Position numbers and translations under genes: made by a program. From Closterium sp. Naga37s-1 (Eukaryota > Streptophyta > Zygnematophyceae > Desmidiales > Closteriaceae), in the NCBI GenBank assembly GCA_947471745.1, contig CANJKZ010000139.1, positions 1,812,501 to 1,876,500 on the forward strand: a stretch of DNA of 64,000 nucleotides. Direction: 5' to 3'. The notes below the pieces were generated by a model. It searched no databases. It had not been told where the DNA came from and saw only the letters and a program-made list of their open reading frames with translations. Positions 1 to 8,903 of this stretch are shown here, one piece after another; positions within the stretch are counted from its first letter, which is position 1; each line of letters opens with the position of its first letter.

Positions 1-1085
1 CCGTCTTATTGGACGATGGGGCTTTGCCTTTGCTCTGAGCTCAACTTTCGAGCTACTAGTAGTCGGCGTAGTTTCCTAAACTACAATGCAGTGACGAGGT
101 GCTGGAAAATGGTGTTGTGAGACGGGTTGTTGTGAGATGTCGCTTTAGGCTTTGTGTGACTGATGTGTGCGTAAAGTTCATGTCGCATTTCAACCCTGGT
201 AACTTTGGCGAACCTGCGCAAGTATATGAACATCGTCTAACAATCTCGACACTTCCTCAGTTCGCAGGCCAATTGTGTTTTCAGTCCCAACCATCCTTCC
301 TAAGGTTGAAAGCTGTGACCCCTGGGTTTTAACCAAAGGTTCCTTCTTCTGTGCGCAGGCGCTAGTGATGCCCGGGAGCTTGTTGCTCCGGGCCATATCG
401 CTAATGAGATCTTGAGCGGGGGCAAACTGGCCCAATAGGAGGTACCGGCGCAAAACTGAACTCATCGGGGGCTCTACCACGTCAAGATCTAGTGGCCGGG
501 GTAGTGGTGTGGTGTTGTTGTGCAGTCGCTGTTCGTGGCGCTTAGCCTGCTGTCCACCCCGATTCCTCGTACTGCGGTGAGAACCTTGAACCTTCGCATG
601 TTCTTCTACGCTAGCCTCTGCCTGCTCGGAATAATCATCTAGCTCAACGAACCCGTCATTCTCATCGTCCTGGACTGTCACGGGGTCATTAAGCTTGCTG
701 GAAGTGGCGGAAATTCAACCAATGCCAGAATACAAGAGAATCTGGAAGTGGGTCGGGATTACAGACTGTTGAGAAACAGTTCTAGTAGAAGTGCTTAAGG
801 CACGAACCGTGGCCACAAAAACGGGCGAAGTGAAGTGAAGCGACTGGTGAAGTGGGGAATACTACCGAATAGGCAAGTTAACACGCTCGAACATCAAGGG
901 TTTACGAGCAAGGACGACACGTGTAAACCGTCCAAATGATGGTTCACCACGAACAACAGAGATAATTAGCCACCTCGACCGAGATCTGCATGATGAACAA
1001 GTCGCATTCAGATTGGCTGGAGTAGGCGCTGCGAAAACTCGTGAATTAAAAAGTTGTGCTGTCACCTAAATCTACATGTTACATA
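1..1085. other. No recognised gene
   Basis: I see no recognisable gene here. A 163-codon open frame on the minus strand (190-681) is acidic at its start and is not low-complexity, so it could be a remnant of a coding region. It matches no family I know and has no visible promoter or splice context. It ends about 400 bp before the TRIM at 1086. The remainder is unremarkable. Confidence 0.4.
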
Positions 1086-1223
1086 TGTCAGAGGTCCACT
1101 GGTGATCCCCGATTGATCTTAGGGAAGGGTTACAGGCTCGTTGTCCTGGGGGGTTATGGGCGCACTGACCCGCTACTTAACAAGCCCTTTTATCCCAATG
1201 GTCTAGTGGTTGGGATTCTGACA
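1086..1223 (+). repeat. TRIM 5' LTR
   Basis: A 138-bp LTR with TG...CA termini. It differs from the 3' copy by three substitutions (18, 33 and about 49 bases from the start). The last 30 bp contain TGGTCTAGTGG, which fits the Pol III A-box consensus. Confidence 0.92.
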
Positions 1224-1267
1224 TGGTATCAGAGGGAAGGTCTCGGGTTCGAATCCCAGTGTGTGCA
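1193..1267 (+). promoter_or_regulatory. tRNA-like segment with Pol III A and B boxes across the TRIM LTR/internal junction
   Basis: TGGTCTAGTGG at 1199-1209 fits the A-box consensus and GGTTCGAATCC at 1246-1256 is an exact B box. Their start-to-start spacing is 47 bp, close to a tRNA gene. The flanks resemble a plant tRNA-Gly or tRNA-Glu body: a D-arm-like 5' part, a T arm with the TTCGAAT loop, and a GTGCA-like end. The acceptor stem does not pair and the primer-binding site occupies the anticodon position, so this is not a functional tRNA. It may be an internal Pol III promoter for the TRIM. Function is inferred; the two boxes are seen. Confidence 0.5.
1224..1234 (+). promoter_or_regulatory. 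TRIM primer-binding site (tRNA-iMet)
   Basis: TGGTATCAGAG abuts the end of the 5' LTR and is complementary to the 3' end of plant initiator tRNA-Met, the usual primer of copia and TRIM elements. Confidence 0.88.
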
Positions 1268-1292
1268 CTTCGGGCATCCCAGTGCGGGGGGG

Positions 1293-1430
1293 TGTCAGAG
1301 GTCCACTGGTAATCCCCGATTGATCATAGGGAAGGGTTACATGCTCGTTGTCCTGGGGGGTTATGGGCGCACTGACCCGCTACTTAACAAGCCCTTTTAT
1401 CCCAATGGTCTAGTGGTTGGGATTCTGACA
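1293..1430 (+). repeat. TRIM 3' LTR
   Basis: The 138-bp second copy of the TRIM LTR, preceded by a run of G (polypurine tract, 1284-1292) and followed by the target duplication ACATA. It keeps the A-box-like motif but has no B box downstream. Confidence 0.92.
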
Positions 1431-1442
1431 ACATAACACGTG

Positions 1443-1574
1443 TGTCAGAACATTATAGCTTATGCTGTTGTGTAGGCTATAGTGGGGTATCCCATAGGGG
1501 GTACAACCAATTAGGGTTTCATATTTGTACTCACTTCATTTCATAGTTCATTCATTCTTGTTCAAATCTTCTCA
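1443..1574 (+). repeat. copia-1 5' LTR
   Basis: A 132-bp LTR, identical base for base to 8772-8903. It should contain the Pol II promoter, but no strong TATA box is obvious. It is followed at once by the primer-binding site TGGTATCGAGC, which lacks one base of the usual TGGTATCAGAGC. Confidence 0.95.
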
Positions 1575-2673
1575 TGGTATCGAGCAGGTTCCCCCTTGGG
1601 AACTGTGCTTAGGGCCCACCACATCGATTTTTTTTTTTCCTGCCCGAAGCGCGCTCAGCCCGAGTCGCGCTCCGGGCCCTCACTTCGTCGAGCCGCTCTA
1701 GCGGCCCTGCACTGCGGACCCGCCACCCGTCTCCGCGGCCCCGCCGCCCGTCTTCGCGGCCCCGCCGCCTCTCTCCTAGCGGCCCCGCCGCCCTACCTAG
1801 CGGCCCCGCCGCCCTACCTCGCGGCCTCGCCGCCCCATTGCGCGGCCCCGCCGCCCTACCTAGCGGCCCCGCCGCCCCATCGCGGCCCCGCCGCCCCATC
1901 GCGCGGCCCCGCCGCCCCACCTAGCGGCCCCGCCGCCCTACCTAGCGGCCCCGCCGCCCCATCGCGCGGCCCTGCCGCCCCATCGCGCGGCCCCGCCGCC
2001 CCATCGCGCGGCCCCGCCGCCCTTCCTCGCGGCCCCGCCGCCCCATCGCGCGGCCCCGCCGCCCTACCTAGCGGCCCCGCCGCCCTTCCTCGCGGCCCCG
2101 CCACCTTACCTGCGGCCCCGCCACCTTACCTGCGGCCCCGCCCTTACCTGCGGCCCCGCCGCCCTCTGCTGCGGCCCCGCCACCTTACCTGCGGCCCCGC
2201 CACCTTACCTGCGGCCCCGCCACCTTACCTGCGGCCCCGCCACCCTACCCGCGGCCACGCCGCCCTTACCAGCGGCCCCGCCGCCCTTACCTGCGGCCCC
2301 GTCACCTGCTGCCCAGCCGTGCCGCCCTGCAGCAGCACAGCCGAGCCGCCCAGCAGCCGAGCCGCCGAGCCGCCCAGCAGCCGAGCCGCCCAGCAGCCGA
2401 GCCGCCGAGCCGCCCAGCAGTCGGGCTGCCCAGCAGCCGAGCCGCCCAGCAGCCGAGCCGCCCAGCGGCCGCGCCGCCCAGCAGCCGAGCCGCCCAGCAG
2501 CCGAGCCGCCCAGCAGCGGAGCCGCCGAGCCGCCGGGCCGCCCAGCAGCTGAGCCGCCGAGCCGCCGCGCCGCCCTCCTTCAGGGCCGCCCGACCTGCCC
2601 AGTCTGGTGAGCACAGCGCCTTTTCACTGCACTGTCCTCACCCTACTGTTTGCGCTGCTAGTCGTCTAGGGTC
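1575..2673 (+). other. copia-1 leader of GC-rich tandem repeats
   Basis: This 1.1-kb leader begins with the primer-binding site (1575-1585). From about 1700 to 2300 it is built of degenerate GC-rich units (GCGGCCCCGCCGCCC with a variable end). From 2330 to 2570 it is built of shorter CCGAGCCGCCCAGCAG-type units. Several frames are open (for example 1596-2552, Ala/Pro-rich), but this frame does not join gag. I take it as a structured untranslated leader rather than a gene. Related copies have unrelated repeat units in the same place. Confidence 0.7.
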
Positions 2674-5600
2674 ATGGCTACCCCTAGTGTTCTCGCCTTT
2701 GACGCTGAGGGTAGGGCCATTGACTTTGAGGTCTGGGTAGATGACCTGCAGCTGTTCTTACAGTGCGATAGGGCAGACGGCCTCTCTCTCTTTGACCTCA
2801 CCTCTGGCACCTCCACTGCCCCTGCTGCTGATGCTGACGCCACTGTTCGCTCCCAGTGGGCCACGCGCGACGCTGCTGCACGTCTTGCTGTGCGTCGCCA
2901 CCTCCCTACCTCCGAGCGTGCGCACTTTAGTCAGTACAAGAGTGCTCAGACCTTGTACGACGCTGTAGTTGCGCGCTACTCCTCCCCTGCCACTGCAGCA
3001 CTGAGCCGTCTCATGCTACCGTACCTCTTTCCTGATCTTGCTGCCTTTCCCACAGTCACTGACCTCATTACGCACCTCCGCACTAGTGACACTCGCTACC
3101 GCGCTGCACTCCCTCCTGACTTCTGCGCCAGGAACCCCCCCCCCATGTACATCACTCTTTACTACATAGTCACTCGCCTTCCTGACTCCCTTCGCGTAGT
3201 CAGGGACCACTTTCTCTCTGTCTGTCCCACCACTCTCACTGTTGACCTCCTCGAGAAGTCCCTCCTAGCGGCCGAGAAGAGCATAGTCGCTGTAGGGGCC
3301 TCTCGTGGTGACCCGCGCACCCCCATCTTTGAGGGGTGTTCCCCCTCCCCCCTTCTGCCCTCTGTTGCCTCTGCTGCTGCGGCCGACCTCCTTGTTCTTG
3401 AGTCGGTCGGTGCGGCGTCTGCCTCTAGCGGGAGACGCCGCTCTGGCAAGGGCAAGGGGGGCAAGGGTGCTGGAGGAGCGAGCGGGGGCGGTGGAGGTGG
3501 AGGTGGCGGCAGTTGGGGGAGTGGGGGTGGCGGTGGGAGTGGAGGTGGGGGTGGAGGGGTCGGTGGCGGCAGTGGAGGTGGAGGTGGCGGCGGCGGTGGC
3601 GGTGGGAGCGGAGGTGGCGGAGGTGGCGGAGGTGGAGGCGGCGGCGGAGGCGGAGGCGGCGGCAGTAGCGGAGGCGGCGGAGGCGTCGGAGGCGGCGGGG
3701 GTGGCGGTGGTGCTGGTCGCGGGTCTTCGCAGAGGAGTGGCTCCGGTGGTGGCTCGCGCCAGCAGCAGCAGCGTGGTCGTGACACTCTGTCCCCTCAGCA
3801 GCTTCGTGAGTGGTACACTGCGCGTCAGCGGGGTGGGGGTTTTGGTCCGTGCTCCTACGTTTTGCGCACTGGCGACCGTGCGGGTGAGCAGTGTGGGGGT
3901 GCCCACCCCACCCAGCGCTGCTTTGGCCGCCTGACGGACGCGTGGCGTCACCAGTTCCCGGAGGCCTCCGAGATCCCTCGCTGGGGCGAGCTGTCTAGGG
4001 CGGGTGTTGCCATCTATGATCTTGACTTTGATGCTATTCTCTCTGCCATGTATGCTGTGTCTATTAGTGATGAGGGTGACTGTTACCGGTGTTTCCCGCC
4101 CGATCCGGGCATTGAGACTGCTGCTCTAGGTCCTGGTGAGGCTGCTGCCCTAGGTGCTTGCGACGCTGCTGCTCTAGGTGCTCGTGTGTCTGCGTCCTCA
4201 GGTACTGGTGAGTCTGCGCTCTCAGGTACTGCGTCGGCTTCGGCCTCCCTCACCTTCACCCTTGACTCTGGGGCGTCTCGCTCCTTCTTTCGGGACCGCA
4301 CCACACTCACACCGCTGATTCGACCGGTTGCAGTGTCTCTGGCTGACCCCTCTGGGGGTCCTGTCCTGTCTCGCTTCTCCACAGTCCTCCCGTGTCCGGC
4401 GGCTCCCTCTGGCACCCTGTCTGGTCTCTACCTCCCCTCGTTCTCTACGAACCTGGTGAGTGGTGCTGACCTACAGGATGCGGGGGTCCACCAGTTCACT
4501 CCTGCACGTCAGAGAGTGACCCACTGTACAGAGGCTGGCACAGGCCGACACCTGGCTACGTTCACCCGTCAGCCGGGGTCGAGCCTGTACACTCTGACCA
4601 CTGCGTCTCCTCCAGTTGCTGAGTCTGGTAGGGTAGTTACGTCGGGTCAGGTGTTTGCTGCGGCATCCAGGTCTGGTCCTGAGTCTGCCCCCTGTTCGTG
4701 TCGTCTCCTGTCTCACGAGACTCTCCTCTGGCACCACCGCCTTGGCCACCCCTCTCTGCTTCGGCTCAGAGGTATGGCCTCCCGTCTTCTTGTGTCCGGT
4801 CTCCCCCGGTCCCTCCCTCCCCTTCCTCAGGGCCCTGGCCCTGCCTGTGTCCCCTGTGTCGAGGGGCGCCTGCGTGCTGCCCCTCACTCCTCCCAGTTTC
4901 CTCCGACAGAGGCCCCGTTGCAAACACTTCACATGGACGTGTGGGGCCCAGCCCGCGTCCGTGGACAGGGTCACGAGCGCTACTTCCTGCTCGTTGTTGA
5001 CGACTACTCGCGTTACACCACAGTCTTCCCCTTGCGCAGCAAGGGTGATGTCACTGAGGTGCTGATCGACTGGATCCGCGCAGCTCGTCTCCAGCTCAGG
5101 CAGAGCTTCGGCTCGGACTTTCCTGTTCTGCGTCTGCACTCGGACAGAGGCGGAGAGTTCTCCTCTGGCCTTCTGCGTGCCTACTGTCGTGCACGGGGCA
5201 TCCGTCAGACCTTCACGCTTCCGGACTCACCGCAGCAAAATGGGATTGCTGAGCGCCGCATTGGCATGGTCATGGACGTCGCTCGTACGTCTATGATGCA
5301 TGCGGCTGCCCCCCATTTTCTGTGGCCGTTTGCGGTGAGGTACGCGGCGCATCAGATCAACCTCCACCCCAGGGTCTCCAGGCCGGAGACCTCCCCAGCC
5401 TTGCTGTGGACGGGGAAGGTTGGCGATGCGTCGGCGTTCCGGGTCTGGGGATCTCGGGCGTTTGTCCGCGACCTGTCTGCGGACAAACTATCCCCTCGTG
5501 CTGCTCCTTGCGTCTTCCTGGGGTTCCCCCCTGACGCGCCTAGGTGGCAGTTTTACCACCCCACCTCTCGCCGTGTTCTGTCCTCCCAGGACGTCACGTT

Positions 5601-8559
5601 TGACGAGTCGGTCCCCTACTACCGCCTCTTCCCCTACCGCACTCCGTCCCTCCCCCCACCCCCACTCTTCCTGGTACCAGGTCCCCCCCAGGTAGACCCC
5701 CTCCCCCCTCAGGGTCCTGCCCCTTCAGGTGTGTCCCAGGTAGACGCAGTCGAGCCTGTCGAGGTCACTGGTGACTCTGGTGCTGCTGAGGGTGCTGAGG
5801 CTGGGGGTGCTGTACCTGGGGGTGCGGAGCCTAGGGGTGCTGAGCCTGGGGGTGCTGAGCCTGGGGGTGCTGAGCCTGGGGGTGCTGAGCCTAGGGGTGC
5901 TACGTCTGGGGGTGCTGAGCCTAGGGGTGCTACGCCTGGGGGTGCTGAGCCTGGAGGTGCTCCGCCTGGAGGTTCTCCGAGTGCTTCGTCTCGCCGGGAG
6001 CCACTTTCTCCACAGGAGCTGCGTGAGTGGTTTGCCCGGCGCTGGAGGCGTGCTGCTGGTGCTGGAGGTCCTTCAGCTGCTGAGGGTGCTGCGGTCGCGG
6101 GTCCCGGAGGTGCTCGTCCTGGGTGCACTGGAGCTGGTGCTGCTGAGGGTGCTGGCGCTGAGACTACCGCTGGCAGTCCTACTGGGGGTGCTCCTGGTGC
6201 TGCTGGAGGTTCTGGAGCTACTGGTGGTGCTGCTGGAGTGGGTGCTCCTGCTGAGGGTTCTGGTGCTGTCCCTGCTGCTTCTAGCGTCGCCGCGCGGCCT
6301 CGACCGTACTTCGTTCCACTCCTGCAGCAGGTTCTTGGTCTTCCACCTTCTACTGGTCCTCCTCCTCCCTTAGAGTGTCCACAGCCTGTCTCGTCCCAGC
6401 TACAGTTGCAGCCTACCTCCCCTTTGCCTGCTCCTTCTCCCTACACTGGTCCTACTGGAGGTCTGGCTGAGCGTCGTGAGCCTGCGTCTCGCCCTGCGTC
6501 GCCTGTCCGTGCTGCTCGCACTAGTGGTCGCGGTTCGCGTCAGCGTCCTCCTCCTGTCCCTGGCACGCACCGGATGTCTCTGCGTCCGTCCACTGCTCCT
6601 CTGCGTGCCCCTTTGCCTTCTCCTCCTGAGTCCTCTCTTCCTGCTCTTGCCGACCCGGAGTCGGACTCTCTTCGTGCTGCCAGTCCTACTGTCACGCGTC
6701 TCCTTGCTACTGTTGTCACTGACCCTTCTTTCGAGTCTACTGCTGCGTCTGCTCTCGTTACTGAGCTCGTCGACTTTGCTGCTCGCTGTCGCTTAGACTA
6801 CGCTGCTAGTCTTGTCGCTGAGTCTGAGTCTGTCTGTCCTCCGTCCGTCGGGGGTGAGTGTGCCCTTGGCACGGACGTCCTTGAGGACAGGCAGGAGGAG
6901 TTCCAGTGTCTGGCAGCTGCCTCACCTCATCTCGTGTCCGTACTGCTTACCCCTGAGGGAGACCCGGATGCACTTGACATCCCGACTCCGCGCTCTTACG
7001 CGGAGGTGATAGAGGGTCCCTACTCCTCTCAGTGGCAGGCAGCTATGGATGCAGAGATGGCTTCCTGGAAGTCCACAGGCACCTACGTTGACGCTGTCCC
7101 CCCTCCTGGGGCGAACATCGTCAGTGGCATGTGGATCTTCAGGGTGAAGCGGCCGCCGGGTTCTCCGCCTGTCTTCAAGGCGCGTTACGTGGCTCGTGGC
7201 TTCAGTCAGCGGCAGGGAGTTGACTACTTTCAGACCTTCTCCCCCACCCCGAAGATGACCACTCTTCGGGTACTGCTACACGTTGCTGCTCACCGTGACT
7301 ACGAGCTGCACTCTCTTGACTTCAGCACAGCTTTCTTGCAGGGCAGCCTGCACGAGGAGATCTGGCTGCGTCGCCCACCTGGCTTCACTGGGTCTTTCCC
7401 TTCTGGTACCCAGTGGAGTCTCCGGCGTCCAGTCTACGGTCTCCGCCAGGCGCCACGTGAGTGGCACGACACACTGAGGACTACACTTGCGGCTCTTGGG
7501 TTTGCTCCTTCTACTGCCGACCCGTCGCTGTTTCTACGCACCGACACCTCTCTGCCGCCGTTCTACATCCTCGTGTACGTCGACGACTTGGTCTTTGCCA
7601 TAGCTGACACTGCTGGACTCGCCTACGTGAAGTCCGAGCTGCAGAAGAGACACATGTGCACAGACCTGGGTGAACTGCGCAGCTACCTTGGCTTGCAGAT
7701 CACCCGGGACAGAGCACGCCGCACCATTACCCTGACTCAGTCACACATGGTGCAGCAGGTCCTTCAGCGCTTCGGCTTCACGTACTCCTCGCCTCAGGCC
7801 ACTCCTCTGTCTACTCGCCACTCGCTCTCAGCTCTGCCTTCGGATGAGTCCGTAGAGTCGAGTGGCCCGTACCCAGAGCTTGTTGGCTGCCTCATGTACC
7901 TGATGACCTGCACACGACCTGACCTTGCATACCGTCTTAGCATTCTGGCACGCTATGTTGCTCCTGGGAGACACAGACCAGAGCACATGGCTGCAGCGAA
8001 GAGGGTGTTGCGCTACTTGTGCAGTACGTCGGGCATGGGGCTAGTGCTTGGAGGGCGGAGTCCAGTGGTCCTCACTGGGCACGCGGACGCTTCTTGGGCT
8101 GACGACCAGGCTACGCAGCGGTCGTCACAGGGTTACACCTTCAGCCTTGGTTCCGGCTCTGTTTCGTGGCGGGCTACTCGCTCGTCTTCTGTTCTTGGCT
8201 CGAGTTGTGAGGCTGAGATCTACGCCGGGGCCATGGCTGCACAGGAGCTTCGCTGGCTCACCTACCTGCTGACCGACCTTGGAGAGCCGCCTCGTTCTCC
8301 TCCAGTCCTGTACGTAGACAACAAGGCCATGCTGGCCTTGTGTCGAGAGCAGCGACTGGAGCACAGAACAAAGCACATTGCTCTCCGCTACTTCCTTGCT
8401 CGTGAGCTACAGCAACGTGGTCAGTTGCGGCTTGCGTACGTGGCCTCTGAGGCCAACACTGCTGATGTCTTCACCAAGGCACTTCCGCCTTGTGATCATC
8501 AGCGCTTCTGCACTCAGCTGGGTCTTGTGCCCGTCTTGCCTCACTTGCTCTCCTCTTGA
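2674..8559 (+). CDS. gag-pol: copia-1 Gag-Pol polyprotein (1961 aa)
   Basis: One frame encodes the whole copia order. Gag of the UBN2 type covers residues ~1-250. A Gly-rich stretch spans ~257-365. A zinc knuckle of unusual spacing (C-x13-C-x3-H-x4-C) lies at ~397-420. The aspartic protease motif is LDSGA (D531). The GAG-pre-integrase HHRLGH is at ~688. The integrase triad is D755, D824 and E860, i.e. D,D35E. A GGAEP-type repeat linker spans ~1050-1110. The reverse transcriptase has YVDD at 1635-1638. RNase H has ADAS (D1805) and the C-terminal ADVFTKAL motif. The start at 2674 is chosen because homologous copies at 13143 and 42698 begin with the same MAT. All catalytic residues are present. 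It should make capsid-like particles in the cytoplasm and integrate the cDNA in the nucleus. Confidence 0.96.
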   Translation: MATPSVLAFDAEGRAIDFEVWVDDLQLFLQCDRADGLSLFDLTSGTSTAPAADADATVRSQWATRDAAARLAVRRHLPTSERAHFSQYKSAQTLYDAVVARYSSPATAALSRLMLPYLFPDLAAFPTVTDLITHLRTSDTRYRAALPPDFCARNPPPMYITLYYIVTRLPDSLRVVRDHFLSVCPTTLTVDLLEKSLLAAEKSIVAVGASRGDPRTPIFEGCSPSPLLPSVASAAAADLLVLESVGAASASSGRRRSGKGKGGKGAGGASGGGGGGGGGSWGSGGGGGSGGGGGGVGGGSGGGGGGGGGGGSGGGGGGGGGGGGGGGGGGSSGGGGGVGGGGGGGGAGRGSSQRSGSGGGSRQQQQRGRDTLSPQQLREWYTARQRGGGFGPCSYVLRTGDRAGEQCGGAHPTQRCFGRLTDAWRHQFPEASEIPRWGELSRAGVAIYDLDFDAILSAMYAVSISDEGDCYRCFPPDPGIETAALGPGEAAALGACDAAALGARVSASSGTGESALSGTASASASLTFTLDSGASRSFFRDRTTLTPLIRPVAVSLADPSGGPVLSRFSTVLPCPAAPSGTLSGLYLPSFSTNLVSGADLQDAGVHQFTPARQRVTHCTEAGTGRHLATFTRQPGSSLYTLTTASPPVAESGRVVTSGQVFAAASRSGPESAPCSCRLLSHETLLWHHRLGHPSLLRLRGMASRLLVSGLPRSLPPLPQGPGPACVPCVEGRLRAAPHSSQFPPTEAPLQTLHMDVWGPARVRGQGHERYFLLVVDDYSRYTTVFPLRSKGDVTEVLIDWIRAARLQLRQSFGSDFPVLRLHSDRGGEFSSGLLRAYCRARGIRQTFTLPDSPQQNGIAERRIGMVMDVARTSMMHAAAPHFLWPFAVRYAAHQINLHPRVSRPETSPALLWTGKVGDASAFRVWGSRAFVRDLSADKLSPRAAPCVFLGFPPDAPRWQFYHPTSRRVLSSQDVTFDESVPYYRLFPYRTPSLPPPPLFLVPGPPQVDPLPPQGPAPSGVSQVDAVEPVEVTGDSGAAEGAEAGGAVPGGAEPRGAEPGGAEPGGAEPGGAEPRGATSGGAEPRGATPGGAEPGGAPPGGSPSASSRREPLSPQELREWFARRWRRAAGAGGPSAAEGAAVAGPGGARPGCTGAGAAEGAGAETTAGSPTGGAPGAAGGSGATGGAAGVGAPAEGSGAVPAASSVAARPRPYFVPLLQQVLGLPPSTGPPPPLECPQPVSSQLQLQPTSPLPAPSPYTGPTGGLAERREPASRPASPVRAARTSGRGSRQRPPPVPGTHRMSLRPSTAPLRAPLPSPPESSLPALADPESDSLRAASPTVTRLLATVVTDPSFESTAASALVTELVDFAARCRLDYAASLVAESESVCPPSVGGECALGTDVLEDRQEEFQCLAAASPHLVSVLLTPEGDPDALDIPTPRSYAEVIEGPYSSQWQAAMDAEMASWKSTGTYVDAVPPPGANIVSGMWIFRVKRPPGSPPVFKARYVARGFSQRQGVDYFQTFSPTPKMTTLRVLLHVAAHRDYELHSLDFSTAFLQGSLHEEIWLRRPPGFTGSFPSGTQWSLRRPVYGLRQAPREWHDTLRTTLAALGFAPSTADPSLFLRTDTSLPPFYILVYVDDLVFAIADTAGLAYVKSELQKRHMCTDLGELRSYLGLQITRDRARRTITLTQSHMVQQVLQRFGFTYSSPQATPLSTRHSLSALPSDESVESSGPYPELVGCLMYLMTCTRPDLAYRLSILARYVAPGRHRPEHMAAAKRVLRYLCSTSGMGLVLGGRSPVVLTGHADASWADDQATQRSSQGYTFSLGSGSVSWRATRSSSVLGSSCEAEIYAGAMAAQELRWLTYLLTDLGEPPRSPPVLYVDNKAMLALCREQRLEHRTKHIALRYFLARELQQRGQLRLAYVASEANTADVFTKALPPCDHQRFCTQLGLVPVLPHLLSS

Positions 8560-8771
8560 CCTTGCCTGTACTCTCACATATATATATACCTGCTCTTGCT
8601 TGTCTAGCTTTATATATATGTGTGTACTCTTGCATGTGAACTGGCCGTGTGGCCTTGACCCTGTGCTCGGACTGTGTGGTGACTTTGTGATCCACCCTGA
8701 GCTTGCTTTGCTTTACTTTGCTTGACTGGTCTTGTGACCCCTTGTTCTCCCCCACTTTGCCTATGGGGGTG
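8560..8771 (+). other. copia-1 3' untranslated region and polypurine tract
   Basis: An AT-rich stretch with two TATATATA runs, ending in the purine-rich ATGGGGGTG (8763-8771) right before the 3' LTR, where plus-strand DNA synthesis would be primed. Confidence 0.75.
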
Positions 8772-8903
8772 TGTCAGAACATTATAGCTTATGCTGTTGT
8801 GTAGGCTATAGTGGGGTATCCCATAGGGGGTACAACCAATTAGGGTTTCATATTTGTACTCACTTCATTTCATAGTTCATTCATTCTTGTTCAAATCTTC
8901 TCA
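8772..8903 (+). repeat. copia-1 3' LTR
   Basis: 132 bp, identical to the 5' LTR, and followed by the target-site duplication ACGTG (8904-8908). Confidence 0.95.

Larger units (their letters stand above)
1086..1430 (+). mobile_element. Complete TRIM (miniature LTR retrotransposon), 345 bp
   Basis: Two 138-bp direct repeats starting TGTCAG and ending CTGACA flank a 69-bp interior. Directly after the first repeat comes TGGTATCAGAG, the plant primer-binding site for initiator tRNA-Met. Directly before the second repeat is a short G-rich polypurine tract. The element is bracketed by the 5-bp duplication ACATA (1081-1085 and 1431-1435). There is no coding capacity, so it must be mobilised by proteins supplied in trans, probably from a copia element. 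The two LTRs differ at three positions, so it is older than the copia element 12 bp downstream. The full structure with a perfect TSD makes the call firm. Confidence 0.93.
1443..8903 (+). mobile_element. Complete Ty1/copia retrotransposon (copia-1), intact
   Basis: Two identical 132-bp LTRs (TGTCAG...CTTCTCA) flank a leader and one uninterrupted gag-pol frame. The 5-bp target duplication ACGTG lies at 1438-1442 and 8904-8908. Identical LTRs, an open 1961-codon frame and intact catalytic motifs imply a recent insertion that may still be active. The LTRs are very short for a plant copia element. The same family is present as truncated copies at 41897 (+) and 50468 (-), and a relative lies at 12905. 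Confidence 0.96.

Noticed and set aside
1193-1267. A genuine tRNA gene
   Set aside because: The A and B boxes and T arm are tRNA-like, but the acceptor stem does not pair and the anticodon region is the retroelement primer-binding site. It belongs to the TRIM.
1596-2552. 318-codon Ala/Pro-rich protein
   Set aside because: It is made of GC-rich leader repeats that are open in several frames on both strands, does not join gag, and has no counterpart in copia-2 to copia-4.
3162-3951. Pro-rich and Thr/Ala-rich proteins antisense to gag
   Set aside because: They are the reverse complement of the Gly-rich tract. The plus-strand frame has clear homology to other copia gags.
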